A DNA stretch of 9,489 nt from Campylobacter gracilis (GCF_018374135.1 NZ_JAHAFS010000031.1:1-9489); one strand, 5' to 3'; shown: positions 1-6,423, numbered from the stretch's first letter. A program made the numbers and translations. Notes: generated from the sequence alone by a model not told the origin.

Positions 1-69
1 GCTAAATCCGTCGATCTCTAGGCCAAAAAGCGCGCCCGCCAAGGCACACGAAAATAAAATCTTTTTCAT
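1..69 (-). CDS. 5' end of an exported protein gene, function unknown (partial)
   Basis: Only the first 23 codons are inside the window. The start is ATG at 69-67, preceded by a clear AAGGAG Shine-Dalgarno (RC of 75-80). The peptide begins MKKILFSCALAGALFG and continues LEIDGFS. This is a typical Sec signal peptide: two lysines, a short hydrophobic core, and a small-residue site (A-L-F-G) where signal peptidase I could cut. Cys8 sits too early and lacks a proper L-x-x-C lipobox context, so a lipoprotein is less likely. The product is therefore probably periplasmic or outer-membrane. Nothing further can be said of its function. It points the same way as lptB but is separated from it by about 1 kb, so it is unlikely to share that transcript. 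Confidence 0.7.
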   Translation of the reverse strand, partial: MKKILFSCALAGALFGLEIDGFS

Positions 70-691
70 AATCTCTCCTTGATCTCGCCAAAATTTTAAG
101 TATTTTAAAATTTTAAGGGAAGCGACGAGCGCTGGGTTAAAATTTTAAAATTCGCAGCGAGCTTTAAGATGAGCGAAATTTAAACCCGCAGAGCAAATAA
201 AAGCGCAATTTTAATTAAACAAGGTAGCTTAATCGGCAAAATTCTAGCGGGTTGGAGGGCCTTGCTTCGCGCGTCGCTTTTAATTTGATGCGTTGAAGCC
301 GAAGTGAGTAGTTTTGTGCGCGCTTTAGTTTGCGCCATCGCTCGCGGAATTTAGCCGTGAAATTTAAGCCGTATCACGCGACCGCAGGCGTCTTCGCATA
401 CGCAATTTATTTGAGGTTGTTGCTTTAAAATTTAATTATACGAGCGGATATTTTTTGCAAACTGCCGCGTGATTTTGATGCGCAGACGGAGGCATCGCGT
501 TTAGAGATACCTCACGCTTTAAAATTTGATTTAATTTAAACAAAGTGTGATTGAAATGCGATTTAAATTTTATGTACCGCGGGTGTAAAATTTCGGTCGC
601 GAAAAGCGAACTTGTCGCAAAAAATATTTAAAATTTACAGTGTACAAAACGCCTTTTGAAATTTAAAAATTTTAAGACGAGCCTACATGCT

Positions 692-1034
692 CTTTAAAAA
701 TTTAATACGTGAAATTTAAACTTTGAATAGAATGCGTCGTTCAATCCCCGCTGTGCCTTTAAAATTTAATATGCTAAATTTTTAAACGCTGGATTCAAAC
801 CCCGCCGCTGCAACTACTTTAAAAATTTAAAGCGCAAAATTTAAACCCCAGCTTTAGAATCGGGCGCGGACAATAAAATTGGCTTTTAAGATTTAAAGTG
901 CAAAACTAAATCGCTCTATCGTACGGCCGTGGCGGTGGCTTTAAATTTTAATATGCAAAATTTTAAATCAAGTGTTGAGCGCACGACTAATCGCAGCCGT
1001 TTGCTTGAATTTTAAATCGCAAAACTTAAATTAT
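692..1034. repeat. Degenerate tandem array of about 62-bp palindromic units (six copies)
   Basis: Six islands start at about 692, 757, 817, 883, 939 and 1004, giving steps of 65, 60, 66, 56 and 65 bp. Each opens with a version of CTTTAAAAATTTAA, then a 4-6 bp centre such as TACGTG, TATGCT or AGCGC, then AAATTTAAA or AAATTTTTAAAC. Each island is thus an imperfect inverted repeat of about 30 bp. In units 1, 2, 3 and 5 the two AAATTT cores start 14-15 bp apart; units 4 and 6 have decayed in one arm. The intervening 26-35 bp are GC-rich and mostly unlike one another, although those before units 2 and 3 share a TTCAA-CCCCG word. Function is unknown. Confidence 0.6.
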
Positions 1035-1057
1035 AGAATTTAACCGCGCGCGCCGAA

Positions 1058-1065
1058 GGGGGGGG
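1058..1065. repeat. G8 homopolymer tract
   Basis: Eight consecutive G on the plus strand, just 28 bp past the lptB stop, so they read as C8 in an lptB transcript. Tracts of eight or more G are the usual substrate of slipped-strand phase variation in Campylobacter. This one lies in no coding frame and is not in front of any start codon I can identify, so an effect is uncertain. Confidence 0.6.
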
Positions 1066-1092
1066 CTAAAAATCTAAAACGCCTTTGCCGGC

Positions 1093-1815
1093 TTAGATGC
1101 TAAAATCCTCGCCGAGATAGAATTTACGGACATTCGGATCGTTAGCTATCTCTTTTGCGGTGCCGCCGGCGAACAGCTCGCCGTCTTTGATGACGTAGGC
1201 ACGGTCGCAGATCGCAAGCGTTTCGCGGACATTGTGATCGGTGATGAGCACGCCGATGCCAAGATCGCTTAAATCGCGCACGATGCTTTGGATGTCGTTA
1301 ACGGCGATCGGATCGACGCCTGCAAATGGCTCGTCCAAAAGTAGAAATTTCGGCGTTATCATCAGGCTTCGCGCGATTTCACAGCGCCTGCGCTCGCCCC
1401 CGCTTAGGCTCACGCCTTTGCGCAATCTAATCGGCTCGATGTTGAGTAGATTTAGCATCTCATCGACTTTGCGTGAGGCCTCCGCTTTATTTTTATAGGT
1501 AATCTCCGCGGCGAGCATTAAATTTTCTTCAACGCTAAGCTCCTTAAAGATGCTGCTTTCTTGCGGTAGGTAGCCGATACCGAGCTTAGCGCGCTTATGA
1601 AGCGGAACCTTTGCGATGCTATTTTCATTAAGCAAGATATCGCCACCGCTAGCGCTTATCAGCCCACAGATCATATAAAACGTCGTGGTTTTGCCCGCGC
1701 CGTTGGGCCCTAGCAGCCCTACGATCTCGCCATTGTAAAGCTCTAGCGAGATGCCCTTAATGATCGGCGTGCCTTTTATGGTTTTTTTAAGACCCCTGAC
1801 TTCCAGTTTATGCAT
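1093..1815 (-). CDS. lptB: LPS export ABC transporter ATP-binding protein LptB
   Basis: 240-aa ABC ATPase, the normal LptB length. It powers extraction of lipopolysaccharide (or lipooligosaccharide) from the inner membrane by LptFG and its transfer across the Lpt bridge, acting on the cytoplasmic face. Visible motifs are Walker A GPNGAGKTT (36-44), Q-loop Gln85 in YLPQESSIF, signature LSGGERRR (137-144), Walker B FLLLDEPFAG with Asp161/Glu162, and switch His194 in TDHNVRE. The SGGERRR form and the YLPQE loop are characteristic of LptB rather than of other small ABC ATPases. The ATG at 1815 has a GAGG Shine-Dalgarno (RC of 1822-1825) and overlaps the tsaE stop by 8 bp, implying translational coupling. 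LptFG and the other Lpt genes are not in the window. In C. jejuni and many proteobacteria rpoN follows lptB; here a gene-free kilobase does. Confidence 0.95.
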   Translation of the reverse strand: MHKLEVRGLKKTIKGTPIIKGISLELYNGEIVGLLGPNGAGKTTTFYMICGLISASGGDILLNENSIAKVPLHKRAKLGIGYLPQESSIFKELSVEENLMLAAEITYKNKAEASRKVDEMLNLLNIEPIRLRKGVSLSGGERRRCEIARSLMITPKFLLLDEPFAGVDPIAVNDIQSIVRDLSDLGIGVLITDHNVRETLAICDRAYVIKDGELFAGGTAKEIANDPNVRKFYLGEDFSI

Positions 1816-2215
1816 AGCTTACCTCGTATTTTCGCCCTTGCGCGTGCGGCGTGATCCTCACTACGCAAAAATCAAGCTCATATTTTTTAAGTAAATTTAT
1901 CAAATTTTCATCCGCCCATTCGATCAGATGAAGTCCCTCTTCAAATAAATTTTCAAATAGTCCGTTTTTTAAAATCCCCTCACAGCCGCCGTTATAGATG
2001 TCGTAATGATAAATTTCGCCATAGTTTTGCATGATCGAAAACGTAGGTGAGCTCACGTGCTCGTCTAACCCGTGAGCCCGCACGATCGCGCGCGCAAGAG
2101 TCGTTTTGCCGCTAGCAAGATCGCCGATTAGCAATATTATGCCGCTTTTTGGCAGAGCCTGCACGAGGCGTGAAATTTCATCCTCGCCGCAGATGAGTTC
2201 AAAGCTCTTGGACAT
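1808..2215 (-). CDS. tsaE: tRNA t6A biosynthesis ATPase TsaE
   Basis: 135-aa P-loop protein of the TsaE (YjeE) family. TsaE works with TsaB, TsaD and TsaC/TsaC2 in forming N6-threonylcarbamoyladenosine at position 37 of ANN-decoding tRNAs; its ATP hydrolysis is thought to reset the TsaBD complex. It is cytoplasmic. Seen in the sequence are Walker A GDLASGKTTL (31-40), the family SSPTF motif (55-59), YHYDIYN (69-75), and LIEWAD (97-102), which carries the conserved Glu-Trp. The start ATG at 2215-2213 lies inside the end of the upstream S4 gene (17-bp overlap), with an AGG about 8 bases upstream. It ends 8 bp into lptB. The three genes form one tight operon, so TsaE levels probably follow the promoter upstream of the S4 gene. 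Confidence 0.93.
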   Translation of the reverse strand: MSKSFELICGEDEISRLVQALPKSGIILLIGDLASGKTTLARAIVRAHGLDEHVSSPTFSIMQNYGEIYHYDIYNGGCEGILKNGLFENLFEEGLHLIEWADENLINLLKKYELDFCVVRITPHAQGRKYEVSYA

Positions 2216-2444
2216 ACTTTGCCTGCTCGCTTTTGGGCGTATTTTTCGCGCTAGGAAAGGCTAGGACTTTAAAGCTTTGTTTTCTATCTAAAAAGCTTAT
2301 CGTGATAACGTCGCCGATTTTAAGCTCTTTGGCGGGCTTTGCTACGACGCCGTTTACGGCCACGACGCCGCTTTTGCACATATCTTCGCTGATGGCGCGC
2401 CGCTTGGTGATATTGACTGCGTTTAAAAATTTATCGATTCTCAT
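2199..2444 (-). CDS. Small S4-domain RNA-binding protein (RqcP/Hsp15-like)
   Basis: 81-aa protein made almost entirely of one S4 RNA-binding fold. It opens MRIDKFLNAV, then NITKRRA, then KSGVVAVNG (24-32) and KIGDVITI (42-49). These are the classical S4 alpha-L landmarks: basic helix, K/R-x-G-x-V-x-V-N-G turn, and the final G-D strand. Size and layout match the RqcP (YabO) and Hsp15 (HslR) groups, which bind ribosomes or 50S subunits carrying stalled peptidyl-tRNA. The opening MR[IL]DKFL and the short basic tail with no DNA-binding extension favour RqcP-like, but I cannot separate the two by eye. The ATG at 2444 is chosen because the frame can be extended to 2591 only through argG's own leader and codons. 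Its Shine-Dalgarno is weak. It is first gene of the lptB operon. Confidence 0.85.
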   Translation of the reverse strand: MRIDKFLNAVNITKRRAISEDMCKSGVVAVNGVVAKPAKELKIGDVITISFLDRKQSFKVLAFPSAKNTPKSEQAKYVQEL

Positions 2445-2490
2445 AGGCGTGAGTTTAGCGATATTTGCCTTAAAAGCAACTATTAAACTA

Positions 2491-2503
2491 TTTTTGGTAG
2501 AAT
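2491..2503 (+). promoter_or_regulatory. Probable argG promoter (-10 region)
   Basis: In the 88-bp divergent spacer between the S4 gene and argG, TTTTTGG followed by TAGAAT (2498-2503) resembles the epsilonproteobacterial sigma-70 promoter: a T-rich run and a -10 hexamer close to TATAAT, with no obvious -35. Transcription would begin near 2510, giving a leader of about 22 nt containing the Shine-Dalgarno AAAGGA (2521-2526). The opposite-strand promoter for the S4-tsaE-lptB operon must lie in the same spacer, but I cannot place it confidently. No ARG-box-like operator is evident. Confidence 0.5.
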
Positions 2504-2532
2504 TTCGCCAAATTTTACGTAAAGGATTTGAG

Positions 2533-3753
2533 ATGGCAAAAGATGTAAAAAAGGTCGTTTTGGCGTATTCCGGAGGACTAGATACTAGCATTATTTTAAA
2601 GTGGCTCGGCGATACTTACGGCTGCGATGTGGTGACTTTCACCGCAGATATCGGTCAGAACGAGGATTTGGAGCCGATCAAAAACAAAGCTTTGAAACTA
2701 GGCATCAAAAAGGAAAATATATTCGTAGAGGATCTGCGCGAGGAATTCGTGCGCGATTACGTATTTCCGATGTTTCGCGCAAATGCCGTCTATGAGGGCG
2801 AATATCTTTTAGGCACATCGATCGCGCGCCCGTTGATCGCTAAAAAGTTAGTCGAAATTGCTAAAAAAACCGGCGCGGACGCCATAAGCCACGGCGCAAC
2901 CGGCAAGGGTAACGACCAAGTCCGCTTCGAGCTTGGCGCATACGCGCTAAATCCCGATATTAAGGTGATTGCGCCGTGGAGGCTGTGGGATCTGAACTCT
3001 CGCGAGAAGCTGCTTGCTTACGCTAAGAAAAACGGCATCGACATCGCCTCAAAGCCCGGCAAATCGCCGTATTCTATGGATGCGAATATCCTTCACATCT
3101 CCTACGAGGGCTTGGTGCTGGAAGATCCTGCCCATGCGCCTGAAGAGGATATGTGGCGATGGACCGTAAGCCCTAAAAATGCGCCCGATAAGAGCGAGAT
3201 CATCGAGATCGAATACGAACGCGGCGATCCCGTAAAGCTAAACGGCAAGGCGTTTAAGCCGCACGAGATGCTGGCAGCGCTTAACGAGCTCGGCGCTAAA
3301 AACGGCATCGGCAGGCTCGATCTAGTAGAAAACCGCTATGTCGGCATGAAGAGCCGCGGTTGCTATGAAACTCCGGGCGGCACGATCATGCTAAAGGCTC
3401 ACCGCGCGATTGAGAGCATTACGCTAGATCGCAGCGCGGCGCATCTAAAAGACGACCTAATGCCGCGCTACGCCGAGCTTATCTACAACGGCTTTTGGTT
3501 CAGCCCGGAGCGCTTGCTGCTTCAAGAGCTGATAAATAAATCCCAAGAGCACGTAAACGGCAAGGTTAAGCTAGAGCTTTATAAGGGCAACGTGATCGTG
3601 CTAGGCAGGGAAAGCAAGAGCGATAGTTTGTTTAATACCGATTTTGTGACGTTTGAAGAGGACAAGGTTTTCAATCAAAAAGACGGCGACGGATTTATCA
3701 AGCTAAGCGCGCTAAGATTTATCATCGCGGGCAAGAACGGACGCAAGCTTTAG
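2533..3753 (+). CDS. argG: Argininosuccinate synthase ArgG
   Basis: 406-aa cytoplasmic enzyme joining citrulline and aspartate, with ATP to AMP and PPi, to give argininosuccinate, the penultimate step of arginine synthesis. The N-type ATP pyrophosphatase loop AYSGGLDTS is at 11-19, followed by FTADIGQ (36-42), the second signature GATGKGNDQVRFE (121-133) and SMDANILHISYEG (181-193). All expected nucleotide and substrate motifs are present and length is normal. I start it at the ATG at 2533: the protein then begins MAKDVKKVVLAYSGG as in its relatives, and AAAGGA lies 6 bases upstream. The same frame is open back to 2233, but that part is antisense to the S4 gene. It is probably monocistronic, or weakly linked to rplI across a foldable 181-bp spacer. 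No other arginine gene is visible. Confidence 0.96.
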   Translation: MAKDVKKVVLAYSGGLDTSIILKWLGDTYGCDVVTFTADIGQNEDLEPIKNKALKLGIKKENIFVEDLREEFVRDYVFPMFRANAVYEGEYLLGTSIARPLIAKKLVEIAKKTGADAISHGATGKGNDQVRFELGAYALNPDIKVIAPWRLWDLNSREKLLAYAKKNGIDIASKPGKSPYSMDANILHISYEGLVLEDPAHAPEEDMWRWTVSPKNAPDKSEIIEIEYERGDPVKLNGKAFKPHEMLAALNELGAKNGIGRLDLVENRYVGMKSRGCYETPGGTIMLKAHRAIESITLDRSAAHLKDDLMPRYAELIYNGFWFSPERLLLQELINKSQEHVNGKVKLELYKGNVIVLGRESKSDSLFNTDFVTFEEDKVFNQKDGDGFIKLSALRFIIAGKNGRKL

Positions 3754-3754
3754 A

Positions 3755-3796
3755 TGAAATTTTGCCTATAGCGGCAAGGTGTGCAGGCAAATTTCA
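3755..3796 (+). terminator. Hairpin just after argG, possible terminator
   Basis: Starting two bases after the argG stop, TGAAATTTTGCCT (3755-3767) pairs with AGGCAAATTTCA (3785-3796) with one unpaired T in the left arm and a 17-base loop. The stem is 12 bp but AU-rich and is followed by CAAAACG rather than a U-run, so it is not a standard intrinsic terminator. It could still act as a 3'-end stabiliser. Confidence 0.4.
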
Positions 3797-3832
3797 CAAA
3801 ACGAAATTTTAAAATTTATCGGGAAAGTAGCG

Positions 3833-3890
3833 AGCGGCTGCGGGCGAATTTCATAAAATTTCACGAAATTTTAGATCCGCCCGCGCCGCT
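3833..3890. other. Nested GC-rich hairpin in the rplI leader
   Basis: The outer stem pairs 3833-3838 (AGCGGC) and 3840-3846 (GCGGGCG) with 3885-3890 (GCCGCT) and 3878-3884 (CGCCCGC): 13 Watson-Crick pairs, mostly G-C, with a single bulged T at 3839. Its 31-base loop contains a second perfect inverted repeat, AAAATTTC (3855-3862) and GAAATTTT (3865-3872). The structure ends 44 bp before the rplI start codon and is followed at once by a palindromic TTATAAAATTTTATAA (3890-3905). It might terminate argG transcripts, block or admit read-through into rplI, or be a leader element. No known RNA family is recognised. Confidence 0.55.
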
Positions 3891-3891
3891 T

Positions 3892-3911
3892 ATAAAATTT
3901 TATAAATTTAA
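3892..3911 (+). promoter_or_regulatory. 20-bp AT-rich element before rplI, identical before era; candidate -10
   Basis: The 20-mer ATAAAATTTTATAAATTTAA ends 23 bases before the rplI start and recurs exactly at 6714-6733 before era. It contains TATAAA-like hexamers suitable as a -10 box, so it may be part of the rplI-hslVU promoter. No -35 hexamer is evident, and the neighbouring hairpin occupies the upstream side. Confidence 0.35.
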
Positions 3912-3934
3912 AGCTAAATTTAAAAGGATAATGG

Positions 3935-4378
3935 ATGAAAGTATTACTGATCAAAGACGTTAAGGGGCTCGGAAAGGCGGGCGAGGTAAAGGAGGTCAAG
4001 GACGGCTACGGCAATAACTTCCTAATCGGCAAAGGCTACGCCAAAGCCGCTACGACTGAGGTTTTGCGTAAATTTGAAGCTGATAAGAAAAAGCAAGCCG
4101 AGCTAGAAAAATACGAGGTCGCAAGCTTGCAAAAACTGGCCGAGGAGCTAGCCAAGATACGCGTAAAGATCGTAAAGCAGACGGGCGAGAGCGGCGCGCT
4201 TTTCGGCTCGGTGACCAAGGATGAGATCGCAACCGCGCTAAAAGAGCAAAAAGGGATCGAAATCGATAAGAAAATTTTAGAGACCGAGGCTATCAAAACG
4301 ACCGGGATTTACGACGTAAATGTCAAGCTAAAGCACGGCATAAGCGCTAAATTTGAGATAGAGGTGGCTAGTGTTTGA
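3935..4378 (+). CDS. rplI: 50S ribosomal protein bL9
   Basis: 147-aa bL9, standard length. It binds domain V of 23S rRNA near the L1 stalk and reaches across the subunit surface; it helps frame maintenance. The N-terminal domain is unmistakable: MKVLLIKDVKGLGKAGEV, then KDGYGNNFLIGKGYA, with the Gly/Asn-rich rRNA-binding loop. A charged connecting helix follows (about 45-75, rich in Lys, Glu and Ala), then the C-terminal domain with GALFGSVT and a terminal KFEIEVASV strand. The start at 3935 has AAGGA 6 bases upstream (3924-3928). An ATG four bases earlier (3931) is out of frame. It overlaps hslV by 8 bp, forming a transcription unit with the HslUV protease, an arrangement also seen in C. jejuni as I recall it. 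Confidence 0.96.
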   Translation: MKVLLIKDVKGLGKAGEVKEVKDGYGNNFLIGKGYAKAATTEVLRKFEADKKKQAELEKYEVASLQKLAEELAKIRVKIVKQTGESGALFGSVTKDEIATALKEQKGIEIDKKILETEAIKTTGIYDVNVKLKHGISAKFEIEVASV

Positions 4379-4919
4379 AGCGACTACCATTTTAGCTTAC
4401 AAAGGCGCGAAGGGCTCTGTCATCGGCGGCGACGGGCAGGTAACGTTTGGAAACACTGTCTTAAAGGGCAATGCGACTAAAATTCGAAAGATCGGCAAAG
4501 AGGGTAACGTCTTGGCGGGCTTTGCGGGCAGCACCGCCGATGCGTTTAATCTTTTTGATATGTTTGAAAAGTGCTTAGATGGCGCAAAGGGCGATCTTTT
4601 AAGGGCTGTGATAGAATTTAGCAAGCAGTGGCGCAAGGATAAGTATTTGCGAAAGCTCGAAGCGATGATGCTGGTGCTGGATCGCAAAAATATCTTTCTG
4701 CTTAGCGGCACGGGCGATGTGGTAGAGCCGGACGACGGCAAGATCGCGGCGATCGGAAGCGGCGGGAATTACGCTCTTAGCGCGGCGCGAGCTTTGGATA
4801 AATTTGCAAGCTTAGACGAAGAGGAGCTTGTAAAGCAAAGCCTTAAAATCGCGGGCGAGATTTGCATTTACACGAACGAAAATATCAAAACATACGCAAT
4901 TTGGGACGAAAAGAGATGA
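4371..4919 (+). CDS. hslV: ATP-dependent protease peptidase subunit HslV (ClpQ)
   Basis: 182-aa N-terminal-threonine peptidase of the proteasome beta family. Twelve subunits form a two-ring chamber that degrades proteins unfolded by HslU. It starts with GTG at 4371, with GAGGTGG just upstream (4361-4367), inside the end of rplI. The protein begins MFEATTILAYKG. Thr5 aligns with the catalytic Thr1 of E. coli HslV, so MFEA should be removed to free it. Further landmarks are GDGQVTFGN (20-28, Asp21 matching Asp17 of E. coli), Lys32 matching Lys28, GFAGSTADAFNLFD (50-63), RKLEAMMLVLD, and IGSGGNYALSAARAL. Its stop overlaps the hslU start (ATGA). All catalytic residues are present, so it should be active. 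Confidence 0.96.
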   Translation: MFEATTILAYKGAKGSVIGGDGQVTFGNTVLKGNATKIRKIGKEGNVLAGFAGSTADAFNLFDMFEKCLDGAKGDLLRAVIEFSKQWRKDKYLRKLEAMMLVLDRKNIFLLSGTGDVVEPDDGKIAAIGSGGNYALSAARALDKFASLDEEELVKQSLKIAGEICIYTNENIKTYAIWDEKR

Positions 4920-6235
4920 TGACGCCAAAGCAGATCGTAGAGAAACTAGACGAATATATAATCGGACAAAATAGCGCCAAACGCACGATAGCGGTGGCTT
5001 TGCGAAATCGCTACCGCAGAATGGCGCTTGAAGATGAGATGAAAAACGAGGTGATGCCAAAAAACATCCTGATGATCGGCTCTACCGGCGTAGGTAAGAC
5101 CGAGATCGCGCGCAGACTTTCGAAGATGTTTGGGCTTCCTTTTATCAAGGTCGAGGCGAGCAAATATACTGAAGTGGGCTTCGTGGGACGCGATGTGGAG
5201 AGCATGGTGCGCGATCTGGCCGCTGCGTCGGTAAATTTAGTGCGTGGCGAGGAATTTGAAAAGAATAAAGACAAGATCGATGATTACATCAAGCGTAAAA
5301 TTTTAGAAAAAGTCCTTCCGCCGCTTCCGCGCGGAGCGAGCGAGGAGAAGGTCGCAGATTACGAAAAAAGCTACGAAAAGATGGCGGCCAAGCTCGAGCG
5401 CGGCGATCTGGACGATCTTAGCATCGAGATCGAAGTAAGCGAAAATGCGCTTGAATCAAATCCAAATTTACCGCCCGAGATGGCGAATATGCAGGAAAGC
5501 TTTATTAAAGTAATCGGAATTTCGACGCGCAAAAGCAAAAAAGAGATGAAGGTCAAAGACGCCAAGGTCGCCCTCAAAAGCGAGGCTAGCGAGAAGGTCC
5601 TCGATATGGAGAGCATCAAAGCAGAAGCCGTTAGGCGCGCGCAAAACGAGGGCATCATCTTTATCGACGAGATCGATAAGGTGGCGGTTTCAAGCGGCAA
5701 TAGCGGCAGGCAGGATCCGAGCAAAGAGGGGGTGCAGCGCGATCTGCTTCCGATCGTGGAGGGCAGTAGCGTAAGCACGAAATTCGGCAATATCGACACC
5801 GATCACATCCTTTTTATCGCCGCGGGCGCCTTTCATATCAGCAAGCCGAGCGATCTCATACCCGAGCTTCAGGGGCGCTTCCCGCTTCGCGTCGAGCTTG
5901 ACAGCTTAGACGAGGCGACGCTGTGTGAAATTTTAACGAAGCCGAAAAATTCGCTTCTTAAGCAGTACTCGGCGCTTTTAAAGACCGAGGGCGTGGAGCT
6001 AGAGTTTAGCGAGGACGGGGTCAAAGCGATTGCGAAATTTGCGGCAAGCACGAACGAAAAGGTCGAAGATATCGGCGCTAGAAGGCTACATACAATAATG
6101 GAAAAGGTGCTTGAGGATATCAGCTTTGAAGCGGATAAGTTCAAAGGGCAAAAGATCGTCGTGGATGAGAAGCTCGTAAGCGAAAAGCTCGCAGGCATCG
6201 CAAGCGACGAGGATCTGGCGAAATACATTTTATAA
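4916..6235 (+). CDS. hslU: HslU (ClpY) AAA+ unfoldase of the HslUV protease
   Basis: 439-aa AAA+ ATPase that recognises, unfolds and threads substrates into HslV. Motifs are Walker A GSTGVGKT (55-62), pore loop GFVG (88-91, Phe where Tyr is commoner), an extended I-domain (about 110-235), Walker B GIIFIDEIDK (246-255), box VII region ELQGRFPLRVEL (317-328) and sensor 2 GARRL (387-391). The C-terminus DLAKYIL is the tail that docks between HslV subunits. I start at ATG 4916, which overlaps the hslV TGA as ATGA and gives MMTPKQIVEKLDEYIIGQ. A start at 4919 (one residue shorter) cannot be excluded. The frame is open 18 codons further upstream, but there it runs antiparallel in sense to conserved hslV codons. 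GC and RAATTY content are typical of this region. Confidence 0.96.
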   Translation: MMTPKQIVEKLDEYIIGQNSAKRTIAVALRNRYRRMALEDEMKNEVMPKNILMIGSTGVGKTEIARRLSKMFGLPFIKVEASKYTEVGFVGRDVESMVRDLAAASVNLVRGEEFEKNKDKIDDYIKRKILEKVLPPLPRGASEEKVADYEKSYEKMAAKLERGDLDDLSIEIEVSENALESNPNLPPEMANMQESFIKVIGISTRKSKKEMKVKDAKVALKSEASEKVLDMESIKAEAVRRAQNEGIIFIDEIDKVAVSSGNSGRQDPSKEGVQRDLLPIVEGSSVSTKFGNIDTDHILFIAAGAFHISKPSDLIPELQGRFPLRVELDSLDEATLCEILTKPKNSLLKQYSALLKTEGVELEFSEDGVKAIAKFAASTNEKVEDIGARRLHTIMEKVLEDISFEADKFKGQKIVVDEKLVSEKLAGIASDEDLAKYIL

Positions 6236-6257
6236 GGCGGCGCGGTAGCCACTTTTA

Positions 6258-6423
6258 GAATTCTACAGAGTCGCGGAATTTTGCGCTTTTGAAATTTGCA
6301 AAGCGTTAGAATTTTGGGTGCAAAATTTAGCGGAATTTTAAAAATATGCAGAATTTCGTCCTTTTAAATTTGGTGATACTTTGAAATTTTAAGTCTGTAA
6401 AATTTCAGGAATGATCTGAATTC
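6258..6423. repeat. Near-periodic array of eleven RAATTY hexamers
   Basis: RAATTY sites start at 6258, 6276, 6292, 6309, 6323, 6333, 6351, 6366, 6384, 6400 and 6418. The steps are 18, 16, 17, 14, 10, 18, 15, 18, 16 and 18 bp, mean 16. The bases between sites differ from one interval to the next, so this is spacing regularity rather than a copied repeat unit. Confidence 0.6.

Larger units (their letters stand above)
81..1092. other. 1-kb gene-free spacer rich in AAATTT palindromes
   Basis: I find no credible open reading frame, tRNA or rRNA here. The sequence alternates AT-rich islands built from TTTAAA, AAATTT and GAATTT with GC-rich stretches of 20-35 bases. By hand count about 25 RAATTY hexamers occur in 1012 bp. 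The islands are largely self-complementary, so the region could form many small hairpins. The spacing becomes regular after about 690 (separate entry). Any promoter for the gene at 1-69 must lie near 85-150, but the AT palindromes there make a -10 call unreliable. Confidence 0.75.

Noticed and set aside
81..690. Decayed rpoN or other pseudogene
   Set aside because: No frame gives recognisable sigma-54 motifs and stops are frequent in all six frames; the sequence looks like repeats, not a decayed gene.
692..1034. CRISPR array (repeat and spacer lengths near 30 bp each)
   Set aside because: The repeats differ at many positions, two are half decayed, spacing varies from 56 to 66 bp, and no cas gene is present.
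1066..1092. Intrinsic terminator after lptB
   Set aside because: GCC/GGC pairing around the stop is only 3-4 bp and the U-run is interrupted; too weak to annotate.
2233..2532. N-terminal extension of argG
   Set aside because: The extra 100 residues are antisense to the S4 gene; ArgG proteins begin at the 2533 ATG, which has a good ribosome binding site.
2445..2591. N-terminal extension of the S4 gene
   Set aside because: It would read antisense through the start of argG and its promoter; S4 proteins of this group begin MR[IL]DKFL, as at 2444.
3781..3963. Open frame of 60 codons between argG and rplI
   Set aside because: It is made largely from AAATTT words (giving Asn-Phe and Lys-Phe pairs), has no ribosome binding site, spans the nested hairpin and runs into rplI in another frame.
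4862..4915. Upstream start for hslU
   Set aside because: It lies within conserved hslV codons; HslU homologues begin near TPKQIVEKLDEYIIGQ and the ATGA overlap at 4916-4919 is a typical coupled start.
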